64,000 bases of DNA from Dyadobacter sp. (GTDB taxonomy: Bacteria > Bacteroidota > Bacteroidia > Cytophagales > Spirosomataceae): positions 62,001-126,000 of the forward strand of contig NZ_JAGIAS010000007.1 of the NCBI RefSeq assembly GCF_017744695.1. The letters run 5' to 3'. A program made the position numbers and the translations under genes. Position 1 is the stretch's first letter, and every line of letters starts with the position of its first letter. Below the pieces are notes generated by a model that did not search any database, was not told the origin of the DNA, and worked only from the letters and a program-made list of their open reading frames with translations. Shown piece by piece: positions 51,796 to 60,348 of this stretch.

Positions 51796-51816
51796 AAGTT
51801 TAAAGTTCAGAGTAAA

Positions 51817-51864
51817 TGAGTCTATAAGTTGGAACCACATTTCTGCTTGTAGGCTCATTTTTTT
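51817..51864 (+). terminator. Intrinsic terminator of the PfkB-kinase gene
   Basis: TGAGTCTATAAG (51817-51828) pairs with CTTGTAGGCTCA (51846-51857), two pairs G-U, with a 17-base loop and a run of seven Ts at 51858-51864. It lies 22 bases after the stop. Confidence 0.85.
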
Positions 51865-51926
51865 AACCGGCCCATTAGCCTGTTTGACCCAAAAAGCTGT
51901 AACCCCGCTGATAACCTGAAATTCCG

Positions 51927-52742
51927 ATGAAATTGTTTGTTCACAAAGTCTGCTCCCTCATTGCCAGCGCCGCGTTCATTACACCCGCCTTTGCGCAGGA
52001 TCACGCACACCCGGCACTACCGCATTCCAAACATAAGACCGTTGTGATCGCGCACAGGGGCAACCATGTGAACGCGCCCGAGAATACGCTCGCGTCCACG
52101 CGGGAAGCCATTAATTGCGGTGCCGATTACGTGGAGGTCGATTTAAGAACCACCAAAGATGGCCATCTCATAGCGCTGCATGACGCGAAAGTAGACCGGA
52201 CGACCAACGGCATGGGTAAAGTCGCCGATATGACCTGGCAGGAAGTGGAAGAATTGCAGGTTTTTAACCGCAATAAGAAGACCCACCGCATTCCCGAATT
52301 CAAAGAGCTGCTCGCACTTTGCAAAGGCAAAATCAATATTTACCTCGATTTCAAAGACGCGGATGTGGCTGAAACCTGGAAACAGATTAAAGCTGCCGGA
52401 ATGGAGCACCAGGTGGTGGTCTATTTAAACAAGGAAGAACAGTACAAACAATGGAAAGAAGTGGCGCCAGAGGTACCGCTGATGACGAGCCTTCCCAAGG
52501 AGGTCACTACCAAAGAACAACTTTCGGCGTTTCTCCATCAGATGGATATTCAGGTCGTCGACAACCTCACTACCCCAGAGCTACTCAAAGCCGCGCACGA
52601 GCTGGGTATTTCCGTATGGCTCGATGTGCAAAGTCCTACGGAAGGCCCTGCGTCCTGGAACGAGGCATTGCATAAAGGGGTGCAGGGGCTGCAAACCGAC
52701 AAGCCGGCGGAGCTAGTAGATTACGTTAAAAGCCATTCGTGA
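51927..52742 (+). CDS. Glycerophosphodiester phosphodiesterase family protein
   Basis: 271 residues with a signal peptide (about 1-24, ending PAFAQ). The GDPD active site is complete: VIAHRGNHVNAPENTLAS (His-Arg, Glu-Asn), YVEVDLRTTKDGHLIALHD (Glu, Asp, His), and KINIYLDFKDADV. These residues bind Ca2+ and hydrolyse glycerophosphodiesters to glycerol 3-phosphate plus alcohol. Export to the periplasm is likely. It reads convergently into tag with 4 bases between stops. Confidence 0.93.
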   Translation: MKLFVHKVCSLIASAAFITPAFAQDHAHPALPHSKHKTVVIAHRGNHVNAPENTLASTREAINCGADYVEVDLRTTKDGHLIALHDAKVDRTTNGMGKVADMTWQEVEELQVFNRNKKTHRIPEFKELLALCKGKINIYLDFKDADVAETWKQIKAAGMEHQVVVYLNKEEQYKQWKEVAPEVPLMTSLPKEVTTKEQLSAFLHQMDIQVVDNLTTPELLKAAHELGISVWLDVQSPTEGPASWNEALHKGVQGLQTDKPAELVDYVKSHS

Positions 52743-52746
52743 GCAT

Positions 52747-53292
52747 TCACGGCCGCCGCTGCGGTGCCTTCGTGGCATGAAATATCGGGCAATCCGCATC
52801 ATGTGCACCGGGCAGATATCCTGTACTCATCAGGAATTCATTGACAATCTCGCCTCCGGTAAATTTGAAGGTTTTCTTAAACAGCTTGACCCATTGTTCC
52901 TTTGTTAATGGGTGATGCGCATCGATCCAGCCTTTGAATGATCCGTATTCCTTTTTCAATGCAAGGATTTTCTGTGCATTCACAATGGCCGCATTCACTT
53001 TTAACCGGTTCCGGACAATGCCGGGATCGGCCAATAGGCGCTCCCGGTCGGTTTCGTCGTAGGCGGCCACTTTCTCGATTGAAAAGTTATCATAAGCAGC
53101 CCGGAAACTGTCTTGCTTGCGGAGCATGAGTGTCCAGCTGAGGCCTGCCTGATTGATTTCCAGCAAAAGCCGCCCGAAAAGCTCGTTGTCGTCGTCGATC
53201 GGGAAGCCGTACTGGTTATCGTGGTAATGTTTGTGGAGCAGGTAGTCAGCCTGCTCCGAGGGGTTGTTGATGATGTAAGTGCAATATGACAT
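52747..53292 (-). CDS. tag: DNA-3-methyladenine glycosylase I
   Basis: 181 residues. Removes 3-methyladenine from alkylated DNA. Zinc ligands are Cys4 (MSYC), His in HKHYHD, and the late His and Cys in PGAHDADCPIF. The glycosylase body is seen in ELFGRLLLEINQAGLSWTLML, FRAAYDNFSIEKVAAYD and RNRLKVNAAIVNAQ. Unlike the typical start MxRCxW there is an MSYCTYII variant. Monocistronic; convergent with the GDPD gene. Confidence 0.93.
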   Translation of the reverse strand: MSYCTYIINNPSEQADYLLHKHYHDNQYGFPIDDDNELFGRLLLEINQAGLSWTLMLRKQDSFRAAYDNFSIEKVAAYDETDRERLLADPGIVRNRLKVNAAIVNAQKILALKKEYGSFKGWIDAHHPLTKEQWVKLFKKTFKFTGGEIVNEFLMSTGYLPGAHDADCPIFHATKAPQRRP

Positions 53293-53325
53293 CGCGTTGA
53301 TGGTTGAGGGCTTGTGCTTTAAAAG

Positions 53326-53784
53326 CTATTTCAAAATGCCGACCTGGACCTCGGTGATATTCCGTTCGGGGTTTTCGAAATCCATATTCAGATAAATTTC
53401 CCGGCTTTGCCCCGACATGATGAGCTTCTGCGACATGATCTCACCGAACAGCGAACCGTAGATATTGATGAGCCCATCCCAGTTTCCATAAAGCGTTTCG
53501 CCGATGCATTCGAATGTTTCAAGCTGCTTTAACTGGTAAAGAGAATCAATAGCGTGTGACGGTGGTGTGACCGGCAATGCGATCGTCAATGTAAAAACTG
53601 TATCGGGGCGTCCGTCGGCACCTTCATAGACCCAGTATACGGGGCCGGTGATTTCGAGGTCGTTGCGGATAGCATCCTGATACAGTTTCCGGGCCTCAAC
53701 ACGCACAAACCGGAGAATTTCCTGGAATGAGGTACGTGTTTCGAAACACAGAACGTGGATAGGCTGAATCGTTTTAGTTTGCAT
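53326..53784 (-). CDS. GyrI-like / AraC effector-binding-domain protein
   Basis: 152 residues from the start chosen at MQTKTIQPI; the longer frame begins at 53805. The order of strands and helices (HVLCFETRTSFQEILRFV, GPVYWVYEG, FTLTIALPV, LKQLETFECIGETLYGNWDGL, REIYLNMDFENPERNITEVQVGI) fits the GyrI-like ligand-binding fold with its terminal EVQVxI strand. No DNA-binding domain is attached. These stand-alone domains bind small hydrophobic molecules; the ligand is unknown. Confidence 0.7.
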   Translation of the reverse strand: MQTKTIQPIHVLCFETRTSFQEILRFVRVEARKLYQDAIRNDLEITGPVYWVYEGADGRPDTVFTLTIALPVTPPSHAIDSLYQLKQLETFECIGETLYGNWDGLINIYGSLFGEIMSQKLIMSGQSREIYLNMDFENPERNITEVQVGILK

Positions 53785-53845
53785 GGCTAACAGATGTTTG
53801 TACAAAAGACAAACATCCGAGTGACAACCCTATGTCAGCAGTACT

Positions 53846-54538
53846 TCAATTTTTTTCATCGTGTCGGCGGGCCTTCATTCTCCGCACCTGCTGTTGCATC
53901 CACGGGTAGCTGATATACACAATCTTCGTGGCGCCGATGCCTATGCCTGCGCCCATCAGTACGTCAGCAAGCCAGTGGTGATTGCCCAGCACGCGCATGG
54001 CGCCTACGGTAGTCGCCGTGCCGTAGCCGCCGATACTATATAATATGCTGCGCTGGCTATATTCCTCGTGCAGTATCGTCGCATTCGTGAATGCCGTTGT
54101 CGCATGGCCGGAGGGAAAAGAATGGTTGTCTTCCTCGTTGGGGCGCGGATATTTTACAATGCGCTTCAGGCTCTGCGTAACGCCCTGGGCGATCACATTG
54201 GAAAGTATGGCCAGGATGACCTGATCGCCCAGCTTATGTTTCCCTTTCACTCCGGCAGATGCCAGTCCGAGGCTGACTACACCAGGTACATAAGGCAGAT
54301 ATTCGTCCACTTTGGTCCGGTAATTGGGATAATTGGAAACCACTCGCTCCTGCAAATGCCGACTGATTTTGCCTTGAACAATGAGGCTCGCAAGGCCAAG
54401 CGTAACAGGCGGAATCACGTCTCCGGCCGTTACTTTCCAAAGTTTGGTGGAATCCTGCTGGGCAAATGCCGCTTGCGGGAGAATTTGAATGCAAAGAAAA
54501 AGGCATATTAAATATGCCTTTATAGTTGTTGGGATCAT
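53846..54538 (-). CDS. PAP2-family phosphatase (lipid phosphate or undecaprenyl-PP type)
   Basis: 230 residues. The three PAP2 motifs are complete: KRIVKYPRP (KxxxxxxRP), SFPSGHATTAF (PSGH) and MRVLGNHHWLADVL (Rx5Hx3D). Hydrophobic segments and an N-terminal signal anchor (YLICLFLCIQILPQAAFAQ) place it in the envelope. The likely job is dephosphorylating a lipid or isoprenoid carrier, e.g. undecaprenyl pyrophosphate recycling, though the family is broad. Its ATG overlaps the kdsA stop by 4 bases (ATGA), so the two are translationally coupled. Confidence 0.9.
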   Translation of the reverse strand: MIPTTIKAYLICLFLCIQILPQAAFAQQDSTKLWKVTAGDVIPPVTLGLASLIVQGKISRHLQERVVSNYPNYRTKVDEYLPYVPGVVSLGLASAGVKGKHKLGDQVILAILSNVIAQGVTQSLKRIVKYPRPNEEDNHSFPSGHATTAFTNATILHEEYSQRSILYSIGGYGTATTVGAMRVLGNHHWLADVLMGAGIGIGATKIVYISYPWMQQQVRRMKARRHDEKN

Positions 54539-55347
54539 AAAACAGCTTCTCTCACGCGTACAAGTCTTTCCAGCAGCCCTTCTAGCTGATCGAGCGGGAG
54601 CATGTTGGCGCCGTCGGATTTCGCTTCGGAAGGGTTGAAATGAGTTTCGATAAAAAGACCGTCGGCACCTACGGCAATGGCGGCCTTGGCGATCGTTTCG
54701 ATCAGTTTGGGCTTACCGCCGGTTACGCCGGAGGTCTGGTTGGGCTGTTGCAATGAATGCGTGCAGTCCATGACCACGGGCACACCGAAAGCAGCCATCT
54801 CAGGCAGGTTACGGTAGTCTACTACCAGATCGCCATAGCCGAAGCTGTTGCCGCGGTCGGTAAGGATTACCTGTGCGTCGGGATTTACTTCGTTAATTTT
54901 CTCGGCAGCGAATTTCATGGACGCGCCTGAAAGGAACTGGCCCTTTTTCACATTGACAGCCTTCCCTGTGCGCGCGGCGGCCGCGAGCAATTCCGTCTGG
55001 CGGCAAAGGAATGCAGGGATTTGCAGCACATCCACATACTCGGCGGCGAATGCGGCCTCGTGTGATTCGTGGATGTCGGTAACAGTAGGAATGCCGAATG
55101 TCTGACTTACTTCCTGCAAGATTTTCAACGCTTTTTCATCGCCGATCCCGGTAAAGGAATCGATTTTAGTTCGGTTGGCTTTGCGGTAAGAGCCTTTGAA
55201 AATATACGGAATGCGAAGGCGGTCGGTAACTGTCACAATATGTTCGGCGATTCGGAGCGCCATATCCCTTCCTTCGATGGCACAGGGGCCGGCCATGAGG
55301 AAAAAGTTGGTCGAATCGGTATTTTTCAACTTGGGTATCGAGATCAT
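54535..55347 (-). CDS. kdsA: 3-deoxy-8-phosphooctulonate synthase
   Basis: 270 residues, condenses phosphoenolpyruvate and arabinose 5-phosphate to KDO 8-phosphate for LPS. FFLMAGPCAIEGRDMALRIAEH, FKGSYRKANRTKIDSFTG, VTDIHESHEAAFAAEYVDVLQIPAFLCRQT (shown in part VTDIHES and QIPAFLCRQTELL), and DRGNSFGYGDLVVDYRNLP all match. NVKKGQFLSG is the metal-site region. Overlaps the PAP2 gene by 4 bases. It lies divergent from acpP across a palindrome. Confidence 0.97.
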   Translation of the reverse strand: MISIPKLKNTDSTNFFLMAGPCAIEGRDMALRIAEHIVTVTDRLRIPYIFKGSYRKANRTKIDSFTGIGDEKALKILQEVSQTFGIPTVTDIHESHEAAFAAEYVDVLQIPAFLCRQTELLAAAARTGKAVNVKKGQFLSGASMKFAAEKINEVNPDAQVILTDRGNSFGYGDLVVDYRNLPEMAAFGVPVVMDCTHSLQQPNQTSGVTGGKPKLIETIAKAAIAVGADGLFIETHFNPSEAKSDGANMLPLDQLEGLLERLVRVREAVL

Positions 55348-55474
55348 ACTGGTGTTGGTATAGATATTGATAAATGTTTCGCGAATGTACGGCTATCCGC
55401 AATGTTCTCTTTGCACTCGGCCGATTTCTTGAAACAGAACCCTTATAATCGGCTGATTTCCTGCTTTTTTTTAT

Positions 55475-55514
55475 TTTAAACACGGATTGTGCAATAAAAT
55501 GCCGTGTTTAAAAA
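55475..55514. promoter_or_regulatory. Perfect 12-bp inverted repeat upstream of acpP
   Basis: Arms TTTTAAACACGG (55475-55486) and CCGTGTTTAAAA (55503-55514) with a 16-base spacer, between the divergent kdsA and acpP genes. It sits just before a possible acpP -33 TTTG (55518-55521), so it may be an operator. It could also be a terminator-like hairpin of an unseen transcript. Confidence 0.55.
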
Positions 55515-55517
55515 ATT

Positions 55518-55549
55518 TTTGAAAAAGTGAACTGAAATATCTTTCTTTG
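55518..55549 (+). promoter_or_regulatory. Possible promoter of acpP-fabF-rnc
   Basis: TTTG (55518-55521) and TTTCTTTG (55542-55549) are 20 bases apart; the -7 box has the TTTG half but lacks the TA. Alternatively TATCTTTC at 55538-55545 with a shorter 16-base spacer. The ATG follows at 55580. A weak match. Confidence 0.35.
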
Positions 55550-55579
55550 TGGCGATTTTAACCAAAAAGTGATTATAAA

Positions 55580-55816
55580 ATGTCAGCAATTGCAGAAAGA
55601 GTTAAGCAAATTATCGTCGAAAAACTCGGCGTAGAAGAGTCGGAGGTTACACCGGAAGCAAACTTCCAGAACGACTTGGGAGCGGACTCTCTAGACACCG
55701 TTGAGTTGATTATGGAATTCGAAAAAGAATTCAATCTTTCTATCCCTGACGATCAGGCAGAGAACATCGGTACAGTTGGTCAGGCTGTTGCATATCTGGA
55801 AGAAAACGTGAAGTAA
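55580..55816 (+). CDS. acpP: Acyl carrier protein
   Basis: 78 residues. The phosphopantetheine attachment Ser lies in LGADSLDTVELIMEFE (DSL motif), flanked by helix I (VKQIIVEKLGVEESEV) and helix III (AENIGTVGQAVAYLEE). It carries acyl chains in fatty acid synthesis. First of the acpP-fabF-rnc set, 43 bases before fabF. The acidic composition and length are exactly as expected. Confidence 0.98.
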   Translation: MSAIAERVKQIIVEKLGVEESEVTPEANFQNDLGADSLDTVELIMEFEKEFNLSIPDDQAENIGTVGQAVAYLEENVK

Positions 55817-55859
55817 TCCGGTTTTTACCAGTACAATCTTCTATTTCTGTCCCAATTTT

Positions 55860-57113
55860 ATGAGTTTTAAGCGAGTTGTAATTACAGGTATGGGCGCATT
55901 GACGCCCGTTGGCAATGATGTTCCTACCTTTTGGTCAAATCTGGTTGCAGGCGTAAGCGGTGCAGCCCCCATCACGCGGTTCGATGCTGAAAAGTTTCGT
56001 ACGCGTTTCGCCTGTGAGGTGAAGGGATTGGACGTCACGAATTACATACCCCGGCAAGAAGCCCGTAAAATGGACCCCTTTACACAATACGCCGTCATCG
56101 CGGCTGATGAAGCGATGAAGGACGCCGGCTTTGACGCAGATACGCTTGATCTCGACAAAGCCGGTGTAATTTGGGGCTCCGGCATCGGTGGCCTCAAAAC
56201 TTTCGAGGAAGAAGTGATGAATTTCTCCGAGAACGGCAGAACACCCCGCTTCAATCCTTTCTTTATCCCGAAAATGATCGTCGACAGCGCGTCTGGCGTA
56301 TTGTCGATCCGGTATGGTTTCCGGGGACCCAATTTTATCACGGTATCGGCTTGCGCTTCGGCAACCAACGCTTTGATCGACGCATACAACTATATCAAAC
56401 TCGGTTTGATGAATGTGTGTATCTCAGGCGGTTCGGAAGCGGCGGTAACGATTGCCGGTGTGGGTGGTTTCAATGCATTAAAAGCATTGTCCGAAAGAAA
56501 CGACTCGCCTGAAACTGCTTCGCGCCCTTACGACAAGGACCGTGATGGTTTCGTGCTCGGAGAAGGCGGAGCGGCTATTATTTTGGAAGAACTCGAACAT
56601 GCGAAAGCTCGGGGGGCCAAAATATACGCCGAAATGATCGGTGCCGGTATGTCGTCCGACGCCTATCACATCACGGCTCCGCATCCGGAAGGACTGGGAG
56701 CGTACATTGTAATGAAAAATGCAGTCGAAAACGCAGGTATCAAGCCTGAGGAGATCGATTACATCAATACCCACGGTACATCTACCCCGATCGGTGATCC
56801 GCAGGAGATCAAAGCCATAGAAAAATTCTTCGGCGAGCATGCATATGATCTGAATATCAGCTCTACGAAATCGATGACAGGGCATTTATTGGGAGGAGCA
56901 GGAGCGATTGAAGCTGCCGCCTGTATCATGGCGATCAAGGACCAGGTCGTGCCGCCTACCATTAACCACTTTACCGACGACCCGGAAATCAATCCGCGGT
57001 TGAAGCTCACATTCAACAAGGCTGAAAAACGTCGCGTAAATATCGCTTTGAGCAATACTTTCGGTTTCGGAGGTCATAATGCGTCAGTCGTTTTCAAGAA
57101 GTACGAAGACTGA
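55860..57113 (+). CDS. fabF: Beta-ketoacyl-ACP synthase II
   Basis: 417 residues. Elongates acyl-ACP with malonyl-ACP. The nucleophile is Cys in TVSACASATNALIDA, with His in NTHGTSTPIGDPQE and the second His in SMTGHLLGGAGAIEA completing the Cys-His-His triad, and the end reads ALSNTFGFGGHNASVVFK. Full length. Downstream of acpP and 14 bases before rnc, same strand. Confidence 0.97.
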   Translation: MSFKRVVITGMGALTPVGNDVPTFWSNLVAGVSGAAPITRFDAEKFRTRFACEVKGLDVTNYIPRQEARKMDPFTQYAVIAADEAMKDAGFDADTLDLDKAGVIWGSGIGGLKTFEEEVMNFSENGRTPRFNPFFIPKMIVDSASGVLSIRYGFRGPNFITVSACASATNALIDAYNYIKLGLMNVCISGGSEAAVTIAGVGGFNALKALSERNDSPETASRPYDKDRDGFVLGEGGAAIILEELEHAKARGAKIYAEMIGAGMSSDAYHITAPHPEGLGAYIVMKNAVENAGIKPEEIDYINTHGTSTPIGDPQEIKAIEKFFGEHAYDLNISSTKSMTGHLLGGAGAIEAAACIMAIKDQVVPPTINHFTDDPEINPRLKLTFNKAEKRRVNIALSNTFGFGGHNASVVFKKYED

Positions 57114-57127
57114 TTAAATCTCTACCA

Positions 57128-57874
57128 TTGGCAAAGCGAATTCTTATACCGATACTTTCCCTATTCAGGACCGGAAGTGCTGAGGACAAAAAATTTAAGG
57201 AGTCGATTGCGCATGTTATAGGCGACAAGCCTTCCAATCTCGGCGTTTATCAGCTGGCTTTCAGGCACACCTCCGCTTCCCGCGAGACCGCTATCAAGGG
57301 TTTCAGGGAATCGAATGAGCGTTTGGAATACCTGGGCGACGCGGTGCTGGGTATGGTGGTAGCAGAATTTCTTTTTACCAAATATCCCTACAAAGACGAA
57401 GGCTTCCTGACCGAAATCCGTTCGCGCATCGTGAACCGCGAGTCGCTGAACCAGATTTCCCGCAAACTGGGCCTCGACAGGCTGATTGAATACGACGGAA
57501 ACCGCCGTGGTATGTCACCCCGCTCGTCTATGTACGGGGACGCGCTCGAAGCATTCGTAGGCGCGATTTACCTCGATAAGGGTTTTCGCTTCACGCGTAC
57601 CTTTATTATCAGCAAACTGATCACACATTACGATCTGGACAGCATTATCCAGAACAATGTGAACTTCAAAAGCCTCATTATCGAATGGGCTCAGCGCGAG
57701 GGCAAGGAAATCCGTTTTGAAATACTCGAAGAACGGGGTACCCGCCACCACCGCGAATTCATTTCTCAAATTCTCGTCAACGACGAGCCTTTCGCAACAG
57801 GCAATGGCTTTACCAAGAAGAAGGCCGAGCAATCCGCATCGGAGCAAGCCTGCGCGATCCTGGAATTGAAATAA
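57128..57874 (+). CDS. rnc: Ribonuclease III
   Basis: 248 residues. Cuts double-stranded RNA in rRNA and mRNA processing. The endonuclease signature ERLEYLGDAVLGMVVAEF (about 62-79) is intact, with the second metal-site Asp/Glu in YGDALEAFVGAIYLDKG. The C-terminal double-stranded RNA-binding domain is about 178-248 (FKSLIIEWAQREGKEIRFE, then FATGNGFTKKKAEQSASEQA). The frame starts with TTG (57128), with no ATG before the conserved part. Third gene of the acpP-fabF-rnc set. Confidence 0.96.
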   Translation: MAKRILIPILSLFRTGSAEDKKFKESIAHVIGDKPSNLGVYQLAFRHTSASRETAIKGFRESNERLEYLGDAVLGMVVAEFLFTKYPYKDEGFLTEIRSRIVNRESLNQISRKLGLDRLIEYDGNRRGMSPRSSMYGDALEAFVGAIYLDKGFRFTRTFIISKLITHYDLDSIIQNNVNFKSLIIEWAQREGKEIRFEILEERGTRHHREFISQILVNDEPFATGNGFTKKKAEQSASEQACAILELK

Positions 57875-57931
57875 CCTTATCTATTAATCAAATGCTCGCT
57901 CATTGGTTTCCCAATGGGCTAATGGCATTTC

Positions 57932-58009
57932 TGTCATTTTGAAAAACACGATGCGGTCATTTTGTCTGTATTAAAAGGCACGATTTTGTCAAAATCGGCC
58001 ATTTTGTCG
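57932..58009 (+). promoter_or_regulatory. Repeated CATTTTGTC-type motifs upstream of hsp20
   Basis: Four ATTTTG cores at 57936, 57959, 57983 and 58001: TGTCATTTTGA (57932-57942), GTCATTTTGTC (57956-57966), the near-palindrome CGATTTTGTCAAAATCG (57981-57997) and CCATTTTGTCG (57999-58009). Spacings are 23, 24 and 18 bases. They fill the space between rnc and hsp20 and look like operator copies for a heat-shock regulator. No CIRCE element is present. Confidence 0.55.
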
Positions 58010-58112
58010 CACGTTTTTCAATTTTTTCGGCTCGGAACAGAAGTTGTTAAAAAGAGGGCATAACCGTGAGGTTGGAAGAAACTGAAAAACTAAAAACAAA
58101 AACTTTATAGCA

Positions 58113-58541
58113 ATGAGCACATTAGTCAAACATTTCGCAGGTCCATCTTATTTGAACGGATTTTTTGGTAAGGATCTATTCCACGAGTACAACACCCCTG
58201 CCTTTGCAGGCACCGTACCAGCTGTGAATGTGGTTGAAAGTAAAGAAGGTTTCCGCATCGAAGTAGCGGCTCCCGGCCTTCAAAAAGGTGATTTCAAACT
58301 GAACCTCGAAAAAAACCAACTGACCATTTCAGCTGAGAAAGAGCAGAAGGAAGAAAATGCCAATGAGAAGTACACCAGGAAAGAATTCAAATACACTTCT
58401 TTTCAAAGAACCTTCACCTTGCCCAACACCGTGGATGGCGATAAGATCGAAGCTAACTATGCCGATGGCATCCTGAGTATCGCATTGCCGAAACGTGAGG
58501 AAGCGAAAGAAAAACCAGCCCGCCTGATCGAGATCGCTTAA
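58113..58541 (+). CDS. Hsp20/alpha-crystallin family small heat-shock protein
   Basis: 142 residues, an ATP-independent holdase. The alpha-crystallin domain runs from about 38 to 135 (VNVVESKEGFRIEVAAPGLQKG, LTISAEKEQ, FQRTFTLPNTVDGDKIEANY, GILSIALPK), with the conserved AxxxxGxLxIxxPK close. A short N-terminal arm precedes it and the usual C-terminal IxI motif is only hinted at (LIEIA). Single gene with its own upstream repeats and terminator. Confidence 0.94.
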   Translation: MSTLVKHFAGPSYLNGFFGKDLFHEYNTPAFAGTVPAVNVVESKEGFRIEVAAPGLQKGDFKLNLEKNQLTISAEKEQKEENANEKYTRKEFKYTSFQRTFTLPNTVDGDKIEANYADGILSIALPKREEAKEKPARLIEIA

Positions 58542-58561
58542 TCGGACGGACTTACATAATG

Positions 58562-58591
58562 GGCGTTATTCGAAAGGATAACGCCTTTTTT
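58562..58591 (+). terminator. Intrinsic terminator of hsp20
   Basis: GGCGTTAT (58562-58569) pairs with ATAACGCC (58578-58585) around an 8-base loop, followed by six Ts (58586-58591), 20 bases after the stop. Confidence 0.93.
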
Positions 58592-58646
58592 ATGGAGCCG
58601 GCAGATAATCGGCTGGCAGGATATTTTAGTAAATTCCCAAATGAAA

Positions 58647-58654
58647 TATCTTTG
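58647..58654 (+). promoter_or_regulatory. Putative -7 box of htrA
   Basis: TATCTTTG, an exact TAnnTTTG match, 85-92 bases before the ATG at 58739. The -33 region is only TTTT. The implied leader is about 80 bases long. Confidence 0.4.
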
Positions 58655-58738
58655 TTAAAAGATGTTAAACGAATCTACGACGGGAATAATTTGTTGATTG
58701 ATTTGCGTTATTTGTCCATAAAAATATAACCCCAACAT

Positions 58739-60274
58739 ATGTCTATGAAAACAAATTGGAAAGGTTTGGTGTTGGTTGGGTTGATTTCAAGTGCGTCAAC
58801 CATAGCTGGCCTGAAACTCCTTGGTCCTGATCATGATAGAGATGTAATTTTCAAAGAAGCAGGTTCCGAAAATATAGCACGTTTTACTTCCGCAGGAGCG
58901 CCTGCAGGTGCGCCGGGTGATTTCGTTTACGCGGCAGAGGCAACTACACCGACGGTTGTACACATTAAATCGACCATTACGCGCCAGGCTTACCGCGGCC
59001 AACAGATCCCCGATATTTTCCGGGACTTCTTTGGTGATGATTTCGGAGGAGGCCAGCGCGGCCCACAGCAATCGGAAGCAACCGGTTCGGGCGTAATCAT
59101 TTCTAATGATGGATACATTGTTACCAACAATCACGTGGTGGAAGGTGCGCAGGAGCTGGAAGTTACCCTGCATAACAAAAGCAAATTCCGCGCAAAAGTG
59201 ATCGGTACAGACCCCTCTACCGATATCGCAGTAATTAAAATCGACAGTAGGGATTTGCCTGCGGTGACGCTGGGCAACTCGGATGCGGTGAAAGTGGGAG
59301 AGTGGGTAGTGGCCGTGGGTAACCCATTTAACCTCGAATCGACTGTTACAGCCGGTATTGTGAGTGCAAAAGGCCGTGGGTTGGGTATTATCGGCCAGTC
59401 GAGCCGTCGTAACCAGATGCAGCCAACCGCAGCCGCAGCCGGTGACTCTCCGTTGGAATCGTTCATCCAGACCGACGCCGTGGTAAACCCCGGTAACAGT
59501 GGTGGTGCATTGGTAAACCTGAAAGGCGAGCTGATCGGTATCAACACCGCCATTGCCAGTCCTACCGGTAGCTTCGCAGGTTATGCATTTGCCGTGCCTT
59601 CGAGCATTGTGAAAAAAGTATCGAGCGATTTGATCAAATTCGGTAATGTACAACGTGGTTACCTGGGGATTTCCCTCGACGACCTCGATAGCAGAAAAGC
59701 CGAAGAATACGGTGTGAAAGTAAGCGATGGTGTGTACGTGCGCGACTTCACCGAAAATAGCGCAGCCAAAGCAGGCGGTGTGAACAAAGGCGACGTGATC
59801 GTGAAAGTTGACGGCGTGAACATTCACTCGATCCCCGAGTTGCAGCAATCGATCGGTTTGCACAAGCCTGGTGATAAAGTGAATTTGACAGTTAACCGTG
59901 ACGGCAAGGAAAAAGACCTGAGCATTACGCTACGTAACCGCACAGGTGGCTCAGAAATTATCAAACGGGACGAATCAGCTGCTGTAATGAGCTCGCTGGG
60001 TGCGCAGTTCGGTAACCTGAGCGATCAGGAAAAGCAAAGGCTGTCGCGCTACAAAATCGATGGCGGTGTGAAAGTACTTTCTATCGACGGCGGCAAGTTC
60101 GCGCGCTCGCAGGTGGAAGAGGGCTTCATCATCACCAAAGTGAATGGAAAGGCTGTTAAAACGGTAAAAGAGTTTGAAGCTGCGATTGCCGGTAAGGAAG
60201 AATCGATGGTGCAATTCGAGGGACTTTACCCTGATGCTCCTTACGACGTTTACTCATTCGGATTCAGATTGTAA
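58739..60274 (+). CDS. HtrA/DegP-family periplasmic serine protease
   Basis: 511 residues. An N-terminal anchor/signal (LVLVGLISSASTIAGLKLL) precedes the trypsin-like domain with the complete triad: His in IVTNNHVVEGA, Asp in STDIAVIKID, Ser in VNPGNSGGALVN. Two PDZ domains follow: the first (about 305-395, YLGISLDDLDSRKAEEYG, GDVIVKVDG), the second (about 430-505, KVLSIDGGKFARSQVEEGFI). It degrades or refolds damaged envelope proteins. ATG 58745 (MKTNWKG) is an alternative start. Downstream of hsp20 but separated by a terminator; the stop is followed by another terminator. Confidence 0.95.
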   Translation: MSMKTNWKGLVLVGLISSASTIAGLKLLGPDHDRDVIFKEAGSENIARFTSAGAPAGAPGDFVYAAEATTPTVVHIKSTITRQAYRGQQIPDIFRDFFGDDFGGGQRGPQQSEATGSGVIISNDGYIVTNNHVVEGAQELEVTLHNKSKFRAKVIGTDPSTDIAVIKIDSRDLPAVTLGNSDAVKVGEWVVAVGNPFNLESTVTAGIVSAKGRGLGIIGQSSRRNQMQPTAAAAGDSPLESFIQTDAVVNPGNSGGALVNLKGELIGINTAIASPTGSFAGYAFAVPSSIVKKVSSDLIKFGNVQRGYLGISLDDLDSRKAEEYGVKVSDGVYVRDFTENSAAKAGGVNKGDVIVKVDGVNIHSIPELQQSIGLHKPGDKVNLTVNRDGKEKDLSITLRNRTGGSEIIKRDESAAVMSSLGAQFGNLSDQEKQRLSRYKIDGGVKVLSIDGGKFARSQVEEGFIITKVNGKAVKTVKEFEAAIAGKEESMVQFEGLYPDAPYDVYSFGFRL

Positions 60275-60298
60275 TTCCAATAGAAATCCATAAAGAAA

Positions 60299-60335
60299 GG
60301 GCTGCGATGATCAACATCGCAGCCCTTCTCGTTTT
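60299..60335. terminator. Bidirectional stem-loop between htrA and rluB
   Basis: GGGCTGCGATG (60299-60309) and CATCGCAGCCC (60315-60325) form a perfect 11-bp stem with a 5-base loop, then TTCTCGTTTT. It lies between the two convergent stops. Confidence 0.9.
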
Positions 60336-60348
60336 ATGACCGTTGCTA

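Noticed and set aside
58796..59863. 355-codon reverse open frame
   Set aside because: Antisense to htrA, His/Cys/Thr-rich, no motif; an effect of codon choice in the opposite strand.
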